Shown here: positions 1 through 8,659 of the stretch, in pieces | Position numbering within the stretch: the stretch's first letter is position 1 | How the letters are laid out: every line of letters begins with the position of its first letter | Assembly (NCBI GenBank): GCA_021822495.1 | Contig: JAKAQO010000007.1 | Location: 46,777 to 110,776, forward strand | Source of the DNA: a bacterium | Lineage (GTDB): Bacteria; Elusimicrobiota; Elusimicrobia; UBA1565; UBA9628 | Direction: 5' to 3' | DNA length: 64,000 nucleotides | Position numbers and translations under genes: made by a program | Notes under the pieces: model-generated | Seen by the model: the letters and a program-made list of their open reading frames with translations, nothing else | Databases searched by the model: none | What the model was told of the DNA's origin: nothing

Positions 1-1
1 T

Positions 2-103
2 CAAGCGGTCATGGACGGGGATATTGATTCATTTATCGAGGCCTATCTTTCCTGGCTGGCGGCCGGACGCCCGCCAAGAAAGGCGGAAATGGAAGAGCCC
101 TAA
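2..103 (+). CDS. C-terminal fragment of an unidentified protein (5' end outside window)
   Basis: An open frame runs from the window edge to a TAA at 101-103, giving 33 residues that end RKAEMEEP. The visible tail is amphipathic and acidic at its end. I do not recognise a family. The frame is convergent with ccsA and their stop codons overlap, which is in keeping with the very tight packing elsewhere in the window. It could be a chance frame, since only 33 codons are visible. Confidence 0.4.
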   Translation, partial: QAVMDGDIDSFIEAYLSWLAAGRPPRKAEMEEP

Positions 104-1905
104 AGTTTGCTTTTCCAATAAGGCAAGGGAAGGCCGCCTAAAGCCGCGATGGCGAGTTGGCTGAGAATGAAAATGGAGAGCCAAAAAAACGCTTTGTCCA
201 TCCAACCGTAAGAGTGAAGTCCGATTCCGAGCATATTGACCCCAAACCAAGAGAGACTGGTGATGATGTTTCCTAAAACCGCCATGACCATAAATCCGCG
301 TTCCCTGACAAATCCCCCCCATCTCGCGTGAAGGATGATGGCGTTCCAGAGAACGATTAAGAGAGCCCCGTTTTCCTTGGGGTCCCATCCCCAGAATCTT
401 CCCCAGGATTGATCCGCCCAAATTCCGCCTAAAACAGTTCCGACAAAACTAAAAAGAAGGCTAAAACAAATAATTCCATAAGTCATTTGGACCAAGGCCT
501 TGGCCGCTTCTTTATCCAAAGAAGGCGTCAGGACGCCTTTGAGAATATAGAGAATTCCCAATGTTCCAGCCACAAACGTCGAGGCGTAGCCAATGGTGAT
601 GGATGAGACGTGGGTTGAGAGCCAGAAGTTTGAATTGAGCACCGCGCGCATCATTTCCATGGTGTCTCCGGTCATGGCCAAATGATGCGCGATAATGAGA
701 GTCGTAAAACCGATGATGGAGGCGGTCATTGCGGCAAAGCCCTTGGGAAATTTTCTTTCGAGTATCCAGCAAAGTAAAACCGCGACCCAACCAATAAACA
801 CGGCTGAAGAATAAAGATTGGTGACGGGTGGACGCCCCTGGATGACGATGCGGCAAAGGATTCCAAAGGAATGAACGCTCCAGGCGACAAGCAAAAGACG
901 CATCGCGAATTGGGTCAAGCGTTCGGGCCAAATAACCCAAGACGTCGCCAAAGACAAGAATACGAGGAAATAAAGAACAATTCCTTTCCAGAAGGGAGAG
1001 ACGGCGTTAAAGAATTCCTCATAACGGCTCCAGCGGTATTGAGAAGGCAGATTTTTTTGTAGCCATTTATGATAGGAGTTGGCGGCGGCGTTAAACGTGG
1101 ACGGATCGCTGTTTTTTCGGGCGTCTTCCATCTGATGATAAAAGAGAAGCGGTTGAGAAAGAGTTCCTTGAGTTAAGAGTTGGCTGATGGCTTTGCCGGA
1201 ACTAATCCAGGAATAGGAGGTTTCCGAAGAAATGGGAATCGCCCAAAAATAGGCCGATTGGTCGATGAAATTTGAACGCGCCAAAATATCCGAGAGTTCT
1301 TTTTGAAGGCGCTTATTTTGGGCGATGGCCCGCGGATTTTTAAGAAGAAGATTCGGCAAGGAATCGGGAAGTTCCGGAATCTCAAGGCTGAATTTCAGGC
1401 GTTGATAGACCACCATTTGTTCCTCGACTTCCAATAGAGCCGATTCAAAAGAGGAGCGGGATTTGGCCGGAATTTTTTCTATCGCATCCGCTTTTTTCTC
1501 CAATCGATCCCAAGAAGGGCCGATTTGGTTGAACGAAAAATAACGCTGGGCGGTTTGGGGTAAATTGAGAAAGCCAAGCACGTCTAAATTATCGATGCAA
1601 AAAACTTTTTCCAAATCCGCTATTTCGGGGCGGCTGACTAAATCCAACAGCCACTGAGACGCGGGCAGTTCTTGTCCCTGGGTTGAGACTTTTTCCTTAT
1701 GGCTGAGAATTAGAAGAGAACTGCGCGCGACTGTGTCCAAGGGTTTTAGGCGGCCTTCTTGTAAAACCGGGAAGCGGGAAAACGAGGTTAAATCAGTGCC
1801 GGAATGAGAATGTGGGAAAAATGGAAAGAAGGCCCAGATGAGAGATCCTAATACCAGGAGATTAAAAAAAACAGAACTTTTTAGCGGCTGAGGTTCTTTC
1901 TTCAT
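100..1905 (-). CDS. ccsA: Cytochrome c biogenesis protein CcsA/CcsB family (haem handling)
   Basis: 601-residue membrane protein of system II cytochrome c maturation, which carries haem across the inner membrane and ligates it to apocytochrome c together with ResB. The C-terminal half (about 300-600) has many hydrophobic segments and the tryptophan-rich haem-binding signature WGRFWGWDPKEN at 501-512. Conserved-type histidines flank it (H432, H564). Residues 1-300 form a long mostly periplasmic N-terminal part after one transmembrane helix, a layout known from long CcsA variants. The gene overlaps resB by 4 nt, so the two are probably translationally coupled. The function is firm at family level. 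Confidence 0.93.
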   Translation of the reverse strand: MKKEPQPLKSSVFFNLLVLGSLIWAFFPFFPHSHSGTDLTSFSRFPVLQEGRLKPLDTVARSSLLILSHKEKVSTQGQELPASQWLLDLVSRPEIADLEKVFCIDNLDVLGFLNLPQTAQRYFSFNQIGPSWDRLEKKADAIEKIPAKSRSSFESALLEVEEQMVVYQRLKFSLEIPELPDSLPNLLLKNPRAIAQNKRLQKELSDILARSNFIDQSAYFWAIPISSETSYSWISSGKAISQLLTQGTLSQPLLFYHQMEDARKNSDPSTFNAAANSYHKWLQKNLPSQYRWSRYEEFFNAVSPFWKGIVLYFLVFLSLATSWVIWPERLTQFAMRLLLVAWSVHSFGILCRIVIQGRPPVTNLYSSAVFIGWVAVLLCWILERKFPKGFAAMTASIIGFTTLIIAHHLAMTGDTMEMMRAVLNSNFWLSTHVSSITIGYASTFVAGTLGILYILKGVLTPSLDKEAAKALVQMTYGIICFSLLFSFVGTVLGGIWADQSWGRFWGWDPKENGALLIVLWNAIILHARWGGFVRERGFMVMAVLGNIITSLSWFGVNMLGIGLHSYGWMDKAFFWLSIFILSQLAIAALGGLPLPYWKSKL

Positions 1906-3062
1906 GACAAAAATTTTGCCTGTTTAAGACGCATGAGGAAATGGAAAATGAGCCCTAGGGCAACCAGGAAAGAAGAAATATAGGGAATCGTCCAGCTGGG
2001 ATTTCGGACGACTTGAAGAATGGACACCGTATTATTTTGAGCATAGGAGGCTTGGTAAAAAGTGAGACCTTGAAAGCGAAGCGGATGGTTCATCGAGATT
2101 AAAGTGTTCCGGTTTTCAGCGGGGGCGGCTGGATCGTTGATGTGGATAAGGCTTGAAAAGCGGCTGGGAATGGTGGTGTCGGGGTAAATTTTATGGGTAA
2201 ATTTTTTGAGAAAAAGAGAAAATGGAAAATAATAGCGCTTGGGGCGGAGGATGATATAGAGGTTTTTTCCCTTAACCGGAATTCCTTGTGGAAGCGGAAT
2301 TATCTCGGACATTTGCCAATTCCCTAAAACTTTTCCATGGTCTGAGACCTGAACCAATGTCGCTGGCATATTGGGTTGATTGTCATCATGGCTTAAAGGC
2401 ATGTCGATAATTTCAAGATTCTTCCCCGGCCCTTGGATTAAGGAATAATCTGGAAACGCGGCGTCATTATTCTTGCGAATGTCAACAGCTGCGTTGAGCG
2501 CGTAGTGTTTGATCTTAAGGGTAATTTGGTTTGGGAGAGAAATAACCTGGCCCGGTTTTAAAAGTTTTTGGGGGATGGAATAAACAGTATCTGTCTTAGG
2601 GTTGGTCGCGTCAATGAGGTCAAGTTCGGAATGCCGGGGGTCCTCGCTATAATTTTTAGAAGAGTTTTCTTTGATCGTCATCTGGCTTTCGCGCGAGAAG
2701 CTTCCGGAAAGAAATTGGCCCACGAAAAGAATAATGAGTCCAAAATGGGTGAGCCAAAGCCCTATTTTTTTATAAGACAAAGTGAAGCGTTTAAAATGGG
2801 CAAAAAGAAGATTGAGGATGAGAACAATTCCTACGAGTTTTCCGGCCGGAAAAAGTGGAATGTGGTATCCCCCAAGGATAGGCCGCGAATAGAGAAACCA
2901 GCTATTGAAGTGAATCTTAACGGAATCATAAACGCCCAGTTGAACTTCTCCTAAAGTGCATAAAAAGACCAGTAAGGCCAGCGCGCTTAAGGCCGCCAAG
3001 GTGAGTTCCAAGGAGGAGAAAAATTTAAAAATTTCTTTTCCCACGAATTTAATTTTGGCCAT
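1902..3062 (-). CDS. resB: ResB-like cytochrome c biogenesis protein
   Basis: Membrane protein with an N-terminal helix pair (starting FKFFSSLELTLAALSALALL), a large periplasmic domain and a C-terminal helix, as in the ResB/Ccs1 partner of CcsA. It is thought to hold apocytochrome c or shape the haem channel. I chose ATG 3062 (MAKIKFVGKE): an in-frame TTG at 3152 would add 30 residues, but those bases are better explained as the upstream lipoprotein gene, whose 3' end overlaps this start by 14 nt. At about 386 residues it is a little shorter than typical ResB. It lies directly upstream of ccsA with a 4-nt overlap. Confidence 0.88.
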   Translation of the reverse strand: MAKIKFVGKEIFKFFSSLELTLAALSALALLVFLCTLGEVQLGVYDSVKIHFNSWFLYSRPILGGYHIPLFPAGKLVGIVLILNLLFAHFKRFTLSYKKIGLWLTHFGLIILFVGQFLSGSFSRESQMTIKENSSKNYSEDPRHSELDLIDATNPKTDTVYSIPQKLLKPGQVISLPNQITLKIKHYALNAAVDIRKNNDAAFPDYSLIQGPGKNLEIIDMPLSHDDNQPNMPATLVQVSDHGKVLGNWQMSEIIPLPQGIPVKGKNLYIILRPKRYYFPFSLFLKKFTHKIYPDTTIPSRFSSLIHINDPAAPAENRNTLISMNHPLRFQGLTFYQASYAQNNTVSILQVVRNPSWTIPYISSFLVALGLIFHFLMRLKQAKFLS

Positions 3063-3228
3063 GGAGTCTTTTTTCTTTGAGCATGGCCGCCATGCGCTCA
3101 AACTTGGCGGCTTGTATTTGGGTATTTCCCTTGGGAATTTTATGGATGGCAACGGAAGGCGGTTTTCCTTTGCAGGCGAAAGAGGAAAAAATCAAACAAA
3201 TAAATCCTAGCGGGCGGAACAGCTTCAT
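3049..3228 (-). CDS. Small predicted lipoprotein heading the resB-ccsA operon
   Basis: A 59-codon gene starting MKLFRPLGFICLIF, with a short signal peptide and a lipobox (SSFAC, Cys19), then a charged tail of about 40 residues ending LKEKRLHGQN. Its stop overlaps the resB ATG region, implying translational coupling, and a TATAAT lies 8 nt before its ATG. I do not recognise the family. Its position as first gene of a cytochrome c assembly operon suggests an envelope accessory factor, which is inference. It shares bases with a longer TTG-started version of ResB; the lipobox, the ATG and the promoter spacing favour this reading. Confidence 0.7.
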   Translation of the reverse strand: MKLFRPLGFICLIFSSFACKGKPPSVAIHKIPKGNTQIQAAKFERMAAMLKEKRLHGQN

Positions 3229-3236
3229 CTCTCTTT

Positions 3237-3242
3237 ATTATA
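3237..3242 (-). promoter_or_regulatory. -10 box of the lipoprotein-resB-ccsA operon
   Basis: TATAAT on the minus strand, 8 nt upstream of ATG 3228. A start site about 7 nt downstream would leave almost no leader. GAGAG just before the ATG could be a weak ribosome site. No good -35 is visible. Confidence 0.55.
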
Positions 3243-3301
3243 CAAAAAGAGACGAAATCTGATTATTTTTGTCCCAATTTTCTTGAAATAAAAATATTCG
3301 G

Positions 3302-5074
3302 TTAAGCGACAGCTTTCTGGAGAGCCGGAATATCCAAACGAATATGGGCTTCCTTGAGTTTTTTAGGGTTGATTGGGGACGGCGATTCGCTTAAAGGGCA
3401 AGTTCCCTTTTGAGTTTTTGGGAAAGCGATCACTTCGCGAATGGAATCCTCGCCCGCAAGCAAAGCCGTCAAGCGATCAAGACCCAAGGCGATGCCGCCA
3501 TGGGGTGGGGCGCCAAATTCAAGGGCGCGTAAAAGCATTCCAAATTGTTCTTCCTGCTCTTGAGTCGTAAACCCCATTAAGGAAAAAATCCGGCGCTGAA
3601 TTTCCGCGCGGTGATTGCGAATGGAACCCGAAGCAAGTTCGACTCCGTTAAAAACAAGATCATACTGATGGGAGCGCATCTTCCCGGGATTTGTGTCCAA
3701 TAGGGAGAGTTCTTCTTCCAAGGGAGAAGTAAAGGGATTGTGGGCGAAAGTCCAGCGCTTTTCATCTGGTTCCCATTCTAAAAGCGGAAAATGCAAAGCC
3801 CAATGAAAGCTCCAGGGAGTTGAGGGTTGGGGCTTAAGAATGGAAATGAGTTCTTTTCTAATGGCCCCAAGAATTTTCGCGGCATTTTCTTCTTTATCTG
3901 CGGCAAAGAAGGTGACATCCCCAGGCGTCACTTCAAGAGAAGATTTGAGACTTGAGATTTCTTCGGCGCTCAAAAATTTGATGATGGGCGAATTAGGGCC
4001 TGAGCTTTCCCATTTAATCCAGGCTAAGCCCTTGGCTCCCAGGGATTTGGCGAGTTCCGTCAATTTGTCAATCTGCGCGCGTGAAAAATCAAATTTTCCG
4101 CTGATGGCGCGAACAACGCCTCCGCTTAAGGCGGGTTCGGAAAACACTTTAAAAGAGCTTCCTTTTAATATAGAGGTGACGTCCTTGATTTGAAAACCGT
4201 AGCGTAAATCGGGTTTGTCCGATCCGTAAAGGCGCATCAAATCGGTGTGCTCGATTTCCGGGAAAGGCGTTTTTATGTCAATTCCCAAAACTTCTTTAAA
4301 GATGATTTTTAGAAAATTTTCAACGACGGCATGAATATCTCTCTCCGTCACAAAAGACATCTCAAGATCAATTTGGGTGTGTTCCGGCTGTCTGTCGCTT
4401 CTTAGATCCTCGTCTCTAAAAGCCCGCGCCAACTGGAAATAACGTTCGATTCCGGAAACCATGAGAATTTGTTTAAAGACTTGGGGCGATTGCGGCAAGG
4501 CGTAAAACTGGCCTGGAGACAAGCGGGACGGGACGAGAAAATCTCTCGCTCCTTCAGGAGTTGCCTTGGTCAAAATAGGGGTTTCAATTTCAAGAAAACC
4601 CATTCGGTCCAGTTCTCTTCTAACGGTCGTGGTAATGCGATGGCGCAAGGTCATGTTTTTAAGCATGCGTGGACGCCTCAGATCAAGAAAGCGGTATTTA
4701 AGACGAGTTTCTTCCGAAACCTCTTGATTGTCATCGACCTCAAAAGGGAGAGTTTTAGAGGTATTGAGAATTTTAATTTCAGAAGCCGTGATTTCGATTT
4801 CGCCGGTTGGAATTTTTGAGTTTTGCGTTCCTTCCGGGCGTTTTTGAACGAGGCCGGTCACTTGAACGACGTATTCGGAGCCTAATTCTTCCGCCTTTTT
4901 AAAAACTTCCTTCTGTTGGGGACTGGCGACGATTTGAACGCGTCCGGAGCGGTCTCTTAAATCGAAAAAATAGACGCCGCCGTGATTGCGTCTGGAGTCA
5001 ACCCAGCCGCAAAGAGTGACGGTTTCTTTTTCGTTTGCGATTTTTAGTTCCCCGCAAGAGTGCGTTTTCAGCAT
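3302..5074 (-). CDS. aspS: Aspartyl-tRNA synthetase, probably non-discriminating
   Basis: 590 residues, the usual length for bacterial AspRS: OB-fold anticodon-binding domain (about 1-110), class II catalytic core with motif 2 (FRDEDLRSDRQPEHTQID), the bacterial GAD insertion (about 280-420) and motif 3 near the C-terminus (GIALGLDRL). It charges tRNA-Asp. In the anticodon-binding domain it has His31 (RRNHGG) and Gly82 (RPEG), the residues associated with relaxed tRNA-Asp/Asn recognition in Pseudomonas AspRS, so it may also make Asp-tRNA-Asn for GatCAB. It follows murG after 13 nt, but a TAAAAT lies 7 nt before its ATG, so it may have its own promoter. Confidence 0.96.
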   Translation of the reverse strand: MLKTHSCGELKIANEKETVTLCGWVDSRRNHGGVYFFDLRDRSGRVQIVASPQQKEVFKKAEELGSEYVVQVTGLVQKRPEGTQNSKIPTGEIEITASEIKILNTSKTLPFEVDDNQEVSEETRLKYRFLDLRRPRMLKNMTLRHRITTTVRRELDRMGFLEIETPILTKATPEGARDFLVPSRLSPGQFYALPQSPQVFKQILMVSGIERYFQLARAFRDEDLRSDRQPEHTQIDLEMSFVTERDIHAVVENFLKIIFKEVLGIDIKTPFPEIEHTDLMRLYGSDKPDLRYGFQIKDVTSILKGSSFKVFSEPALSGGVVRAISGKFDFSRAQIDKLTELAKSLGAKGLAWIKWESSGPNSPIIKFLSAEEISSLKSSLEVTPGDVTFFAADKEENAAKILGAIRKELISILKPQPSTPWSFHWALHFPLLEWEPDEKRWTFAHNPFTSPLEEELSLLDTNPGKMRSHQYDLVFNGVELASGSIRNHRAEIQRRIFSLMGFTTQEQEEQFGMLLRALEFGAPPHGGIALGLDRLTALLAGEDSIREVIAFPKTQKGTCPLSESPSPINPKKLKEAHIRLDIPALQKAVA

Positions 5075-5081
5075 AGGCCTT

Positions 5082-5087
5082 ATTTTA
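5082..5087 (-). promoter_or_regulatory. Possible -10 box of aspS
   Basis: TAAAAT on the minus strand, 7 nt upstream of the aspS ATG and abutting the murG stop codon. It fits the -10-next-to-start pattern seen at other operon heads here. It is a weak match and aspS could simply be read through from murG. Confidence 0.35.
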
Positions 5088-6176
5088 TCATTTTGACTGA
5101 TATGAATTTTTAATCGCGGAAATCAGTCTCTCTATTGTTTGTGAGGGAGATGGCATATTTAAATGGCGATAATTTTCTCTCATGAGGGATAATCGTTCTT
5201 GGCTTTTTTCTTGTAGCAGGAGCTTTTCGAGGATACTGGGAATCTCTTCTTTAATTTTATTTTCTGGGATGAGAAGAGCGCATCCCGCTTTTTCAAAAAC
5301 CCTGGCATTTTCCGTTTGATGATCATGAGTCGCGCTGGGGTAAGGAATGAGAAGGGCCGGTTTTTTTTGCGCGTAGATCTCCGAAAGGGTGCTTCCTCCC
5401 GCTCGGCATAAAACCAAATCGGCCGCTGCGTAGAGTTCCTCCATTTTCTCAAAATAGGAAAAAACCTTGGCTTTGAGGGGTTGATTTCCGTATCTTTCCT
5501 CGACGGCCCTTGAATCTTGGCCGCAAATATGAAGGATCTGAAGGCGATGAGGATAGCGGTTGGACAGGTCTTGGAGAATGGGTGGAACTTGGAGATTGAT
5601 TCCTCTCGCGCCTTGGCTGCCGCCAAAAATAAGAAGAACCGGATTTTGCGGGTCAAAACCTAAGTTTTTTTTTGGCGCGCTCAGCTCGTGCGGGTTCCAT
5701 AAGGATTGGCGAATGGGCGTTCCGATGAGTTCTCCTCCAGCCCCCGGAAGGCCTCTCAGAAGCTTTGCTCCTAAAAGCTGGCAAAGCCGGTTCGATAGTC
5801 CGAGGATGACATTGGACTCGTGAATGAAGCGCGGCCTTCTTTTTATAAAAGCGGCGAGAACCGCGGGCGTCGAGAGATATCCCCCCATTCCGACGACTAC
5901 CTCCGGTTTAAAATCGGAGACGATATTGAGGCAGAGCTTAAATGAAGAAATGAGACGGGCTAAAAACGAAAACCATCCCTGAAGATTTCGAGGCATTCCG
6001 CGCATGGGAATCTCTACGTAAGGAAAGTCTTCCTCGTCTAGAACCTTGCGGGCCGCGTCTTGTTGGCGGACGATAAAAAGAACGCGCCAATTTTCCGCTC
6101 TTAAAGCCTGGGCCGTCGCTAGCCCCGGATAGAGATGTCCTCCAGTTCCGCCCGCGGCGATTAATATTTTTTTCAT
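5088..6176 (-). CDS. murG: UDP-GlcNAc:undecaprenyl-PP-MurNAc-pentapeptide GlcNAc transferase
   Basis: Makes lipid II from lipid I on the inner face of the membrane. 362 residues, normal for MurG. The N-terminal GGTGGH loop is at 9-14 and the C-terminal Rossmann half has GGSQGARG, the donor-site run CRAGGSTLSE and HDHQTENA. The ATG overlaps the end of ftsW by 4 nt, as expected in a dcw cluster. There is no murC, murB, ftsQ, ftsA or ftsZ after it; aspS follows instead. Confidence 0.97.
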   Translation of the reverse strand: MKKILIAAGGTGGHLYPGLATAQALRAENWRVLFIVRQQDAARKVLDEEDFPYVEIPMRGMPRNLQGWFSFLARLISSFKLCLNIVSDFKPEVVVGMGGYLSTPAVLAAFIKRRPRFIHESNVILGLSNRLCQLLGAKLLRGLPGAGGELIGTPIRQSLWNPHELSAPKKNLGFDPQNPVLLIFGGSQGARGINLQVPPILQDLSNRYPHRLQILHICGQDSRAVEERYGNQPLKAKVFSYFEKMEELYAAADLVLCRAGGSTLSEIYAQKKPALLIPYPSATHDHQTENARVFEKAGCALLIPENKIKEEIPSILEKLLLQEKSQERLSLMRENYRHLNMPSPSQTIERLISAIKNSYQSK

Positions 6177-7270
6177 GACGTTTTAGTCTGCCTGGAGATA
6201 TTAAGAAGAATTCCAACTCCGATGAGGCTGGCAAGCAAGGAGGAGCCTCCAAAAGAGACAAAAGGAATGGGAATTCCCTTGGTGGGTAAAAGTCCAATGG
6301 ACATGGCCATGTTGAAAAAAGCTTGGAGCGATATCAGCCAGGTAATTCCGGCGGCAAGAAGACTTCCAAACAGATTGGGAGCGTTTTTCGCGATTTGAGT
6401 TCCCTTGATGGCGAAAAAAACGAAGAGGCCTATAAGCCCAACGGCTCCGAGAAGACCTAATTCCTCGCAGAGAATCGGAAAAATAAAATCCGTATGTGGG
6501 GTCGGCAAATACATGAGCTTAATATTGGAGGCGCCAAGGCCTTGCCCAAAAACTCCTCCTCGTCCGACCGCAATCAAGGATTGAGCGAGTTGGTATCCCG
6601 TATTTTTCGCATCATGAAACGGAGAGAGAAAATTTAAAATCCTGGCTCTTCGGTAAGGAAAACGAATCAACTCATAGGCGATGACGGGAATAGACAAAGA
6701 AAGAAGGGCGAGAATATGCCTGAGTTTGACCCCGGCGGCAAAAAGGAGGCCCAAGGCGACGGTGAAAATAAGAACGGGGGTCCCCAAATCCGGCTCTTTT
6801 GAAATAAGAAAAATAATCGGCGAAAGAAGAATGGCGGGTATGAGAAGGCCCGCGATGGGCGAGCGCAGACGGCTTCTTTTTTTGTCGAGGTAATAAGAAA
6901 GAATAACAATGCAGCTTATTTTCGCGAATTCCGAGGGCTCAATTCCCAATGGCCCGATTTTAATCCATCTTCGCGCTCCCCCCACCTTGTGCCCGAGAAG
7001 CGCCCATAGAAGGCCGATGACCGTGACCGACAGAATCGGCAGGATTTTTTCGCGATAGCGATTATAATCAATTCGGCTGATGAGCCCCATGGCCGTGACG
7101 CCAAATATCGCCCAAAATAATTGCCGCTTCAAAAAATAGAAAGATTGTCCAAGGCGCTGAGCGGCCCAGATTGCGCTGGCGGAATAAATCATGATAAGGC
7201 CGAAAAATATCAAAATGAGAACAATAGAGAGAAGAGAAAAATCAAATGGAGAATTTTTTTCGGGAGCCAT
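6173..7270 (-). CDS. ftsW: FtsW/SEDS-family peptidoglycan polymerase
   Basis: 365-residue polytopic membrane protein (about ten helices) of the SEDS family, which polymerises lipid II together with a class B penicillin-binding protein at the septum. The family signature PFVSFGGSSLLASL lies near the C-terminus. Its place between murD and murG is the classic position of ftsW; RodA is the alternative paralogue but is not expected here. The ATG overlaps the murD stop by one base. Confidence 0.94.
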   Translation of the reverse strand: MAPEKNSPFDFSLLSIVLILIFFGLIMIYSASAIWAAQRLGQSFYFLKRQLFWAIFGVTAMGLISRIDYNRYREKILPILSVTVIGLLWALLGHKVGGARRWIKIGPLGIEPSEFAKISCIVILSYYLDKKRSRLRSPIAGLLIPAILLSPIIFLISKEPDLGTPVLIFTVALGLLFAAGVKLRHILALLSLSIPVIAYELIRFPYRRARILNFLSPFHDAKNTGYQLAQSLIAVGRGGVFGQGLGASNIKLMYLPTPHTDFIFPILCEELGLLGAVGLIGLFVFFAIKGTQIAKNAPNLFGSLLAAGITWLISLQAFFNMAMSIGLLPTKGIPIPFVSFGGSSLLASLIGVGILLNISRQTKTS

Positions 7271-8652
7271 TAATTTTGATAACGCTTAAGAATCTTTTTA
7301 AATTTTTCCCCGCGATCTTCAAAATTCTTGAACTGGTCGAAAGACGCGCAGGCGGGCGAGAGAAGCAAAATATCTCCCGCTTCTCCGATTTCAAAAGCTC
7401 TTTCGACGGCCTTGTCCAGGTTTTCGCAAGGGGAAATAGGAACAATTCCATCCAGTTCTTTTTCAATTTTGGAGGCGGCGCTGCCGATAGTCAGAACAGT
7501 CTTAACTGTTTGAGAAATAAGGGGTTTGAGCGGGGCATACGGGCTGCCTTTGTCGAGACCGCCGAGAATTAAAATGAGTTTTTTGTTAAATCCAGAAAAG
7601 GCCTTAAGAGCGACGAGGGTTGAATCGACATTGGTCGCTTTTGAATCATTCACGCAACGGATTTGACGATAGGTCCCCGCTTCTTCCAAACGATGTTCGA
7701 CGCCTTTAAATTGCGCGAGGGCTTTTTGAATGGAGCCTTCGGAAATCCCCGAGGCCAGGCCTATGAGAATGGCGGCCATGGCGTTTTCCAGGTTGTGGCG
7801 GCCGGGAAGACGGGGCGGCGTAAATAAATAGGGAGAATCATTGAGGCTTAAGCGCGCGTAGATTTTTCCTTCTTCAACCCAGGCGTGGCTTGATTTTGGG
7901 TCGTCCCCAAAAAAAAGTCTTTGAGCCGGACATTTTCGGGCGAGCTTAACCGTCTCAAGATCAAGCGCGTTAAAGACGCAAAAATCCGATGCGTTCTGAT
8001 CGCGAAAAATTCTGGCTTTGGCCCGAATGTAGTTTGCGAAACTTCCGTGATGATCGAGATGATCCGGCTGGATGTTAAGGATGGCCGAAACCTTGGGATG
8101 AAAGAAACGGCTGTCTTCCAGCTGATAGCTGGAAGATTCAATGACCAGAACGTCCTTTGGATTTGCGCTCAAAACGCAAGCTGAAGCGGGAGTTCCGATA
8201 TTGCCGCAGACATGGACGTTTTGCCCATACGGCAGGCCTTGCCTGAAAATGTCTCCGGTGAGAGATGTGGTCGTGGTCTTTCCGTTGGTCCCCGTAATAG
8301 CGATGATGCGGTCGGTTTTTGAAAAAGACAAGGCGACTTCCATCTCGCTGAAAATGGGAATTCCCGCTTCTTGAATTTTTTTAACGATGGGAGACGCCCA
8401 GGAAAGCCCGGGGCTTTTAACCGCAAAGCCGCAATGCAACGCTTTTTCGCTGGGGCCGCTCGCTTCCCAGACAGCTGGCGCGGGAACGTCCTTGATTAAA
8501 TCGGAAACTTCTTTTAACGCGCGGCTGTCGGTCATGAGAACGTCAAACCCCTGTTCGGCGAGGAGCCTCGCGGCGGCGGAGCCGGAATGGCCGAGGCCGA
8601 TGACGCAGGCTTTTTGCCCTTGAAAATGAGACGCGGAAAATGGATGTTCCAT
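7270..8652 (-). CDS. murD: UDP-N-acetylmuramoyl-L-alanine--D-glutamate ligase
   Basis: Adds D-Glu to UDP-MurNAc-L-Ala in the cytoplasm. 460 residues, typical length, with the N-terminal UDP-binding Rossmann-like domain (GLGHSGSAAARLL), the central ATPase P-loop ITGTNGKTTTTS, the NIQPDHLDHHG segment and the C-terminal ligase domain (NDSKATN). It lies between mraY and ftsW; the 7-nt gap to mraY implies a single transcript. Confidence 0.97.
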   Translation of the reverse strand: MEHPFSASHFQGQKACVIGLGHSGSAAARLLAEQGFDVLMTDSRALKEVSDLIKDVPAPAVWEASGPSEKALHCGFAVKSPGLSWASPIVKKIQEAGIPIFSEMEVALSFSKTDRIIAITGTNGKTTTTSLTGDIFRQGLPYGQNVHVCGNIGTPASACVLSANPKDVLVIESSSYQLEDSRFFHPKVSAILNIQPDHLDHHGSFANYIRAKARIFRDQNASDFCVFNALDLETVKLARKCPAQRLFFGDDPKSSHAWVEEGKIYARLSLNDSPYLFTPPRLPGRHNLENAMAAILIGLASGISEGSIQKALAQFKGVEHRLEEAGTYRQIRCVNDSKATNVDSTLVALKAFSGFNKKLILILGGLDKGSPYAPLKPLISQTVKTVLTIGSAASKIEKELDGIVPISPCENLDKAVERAFEIGEAGDILLLSPACASFDQFKNFEDRGEKFKKILKRYQN

Positions 8653-8659
8653 GGCGAAA

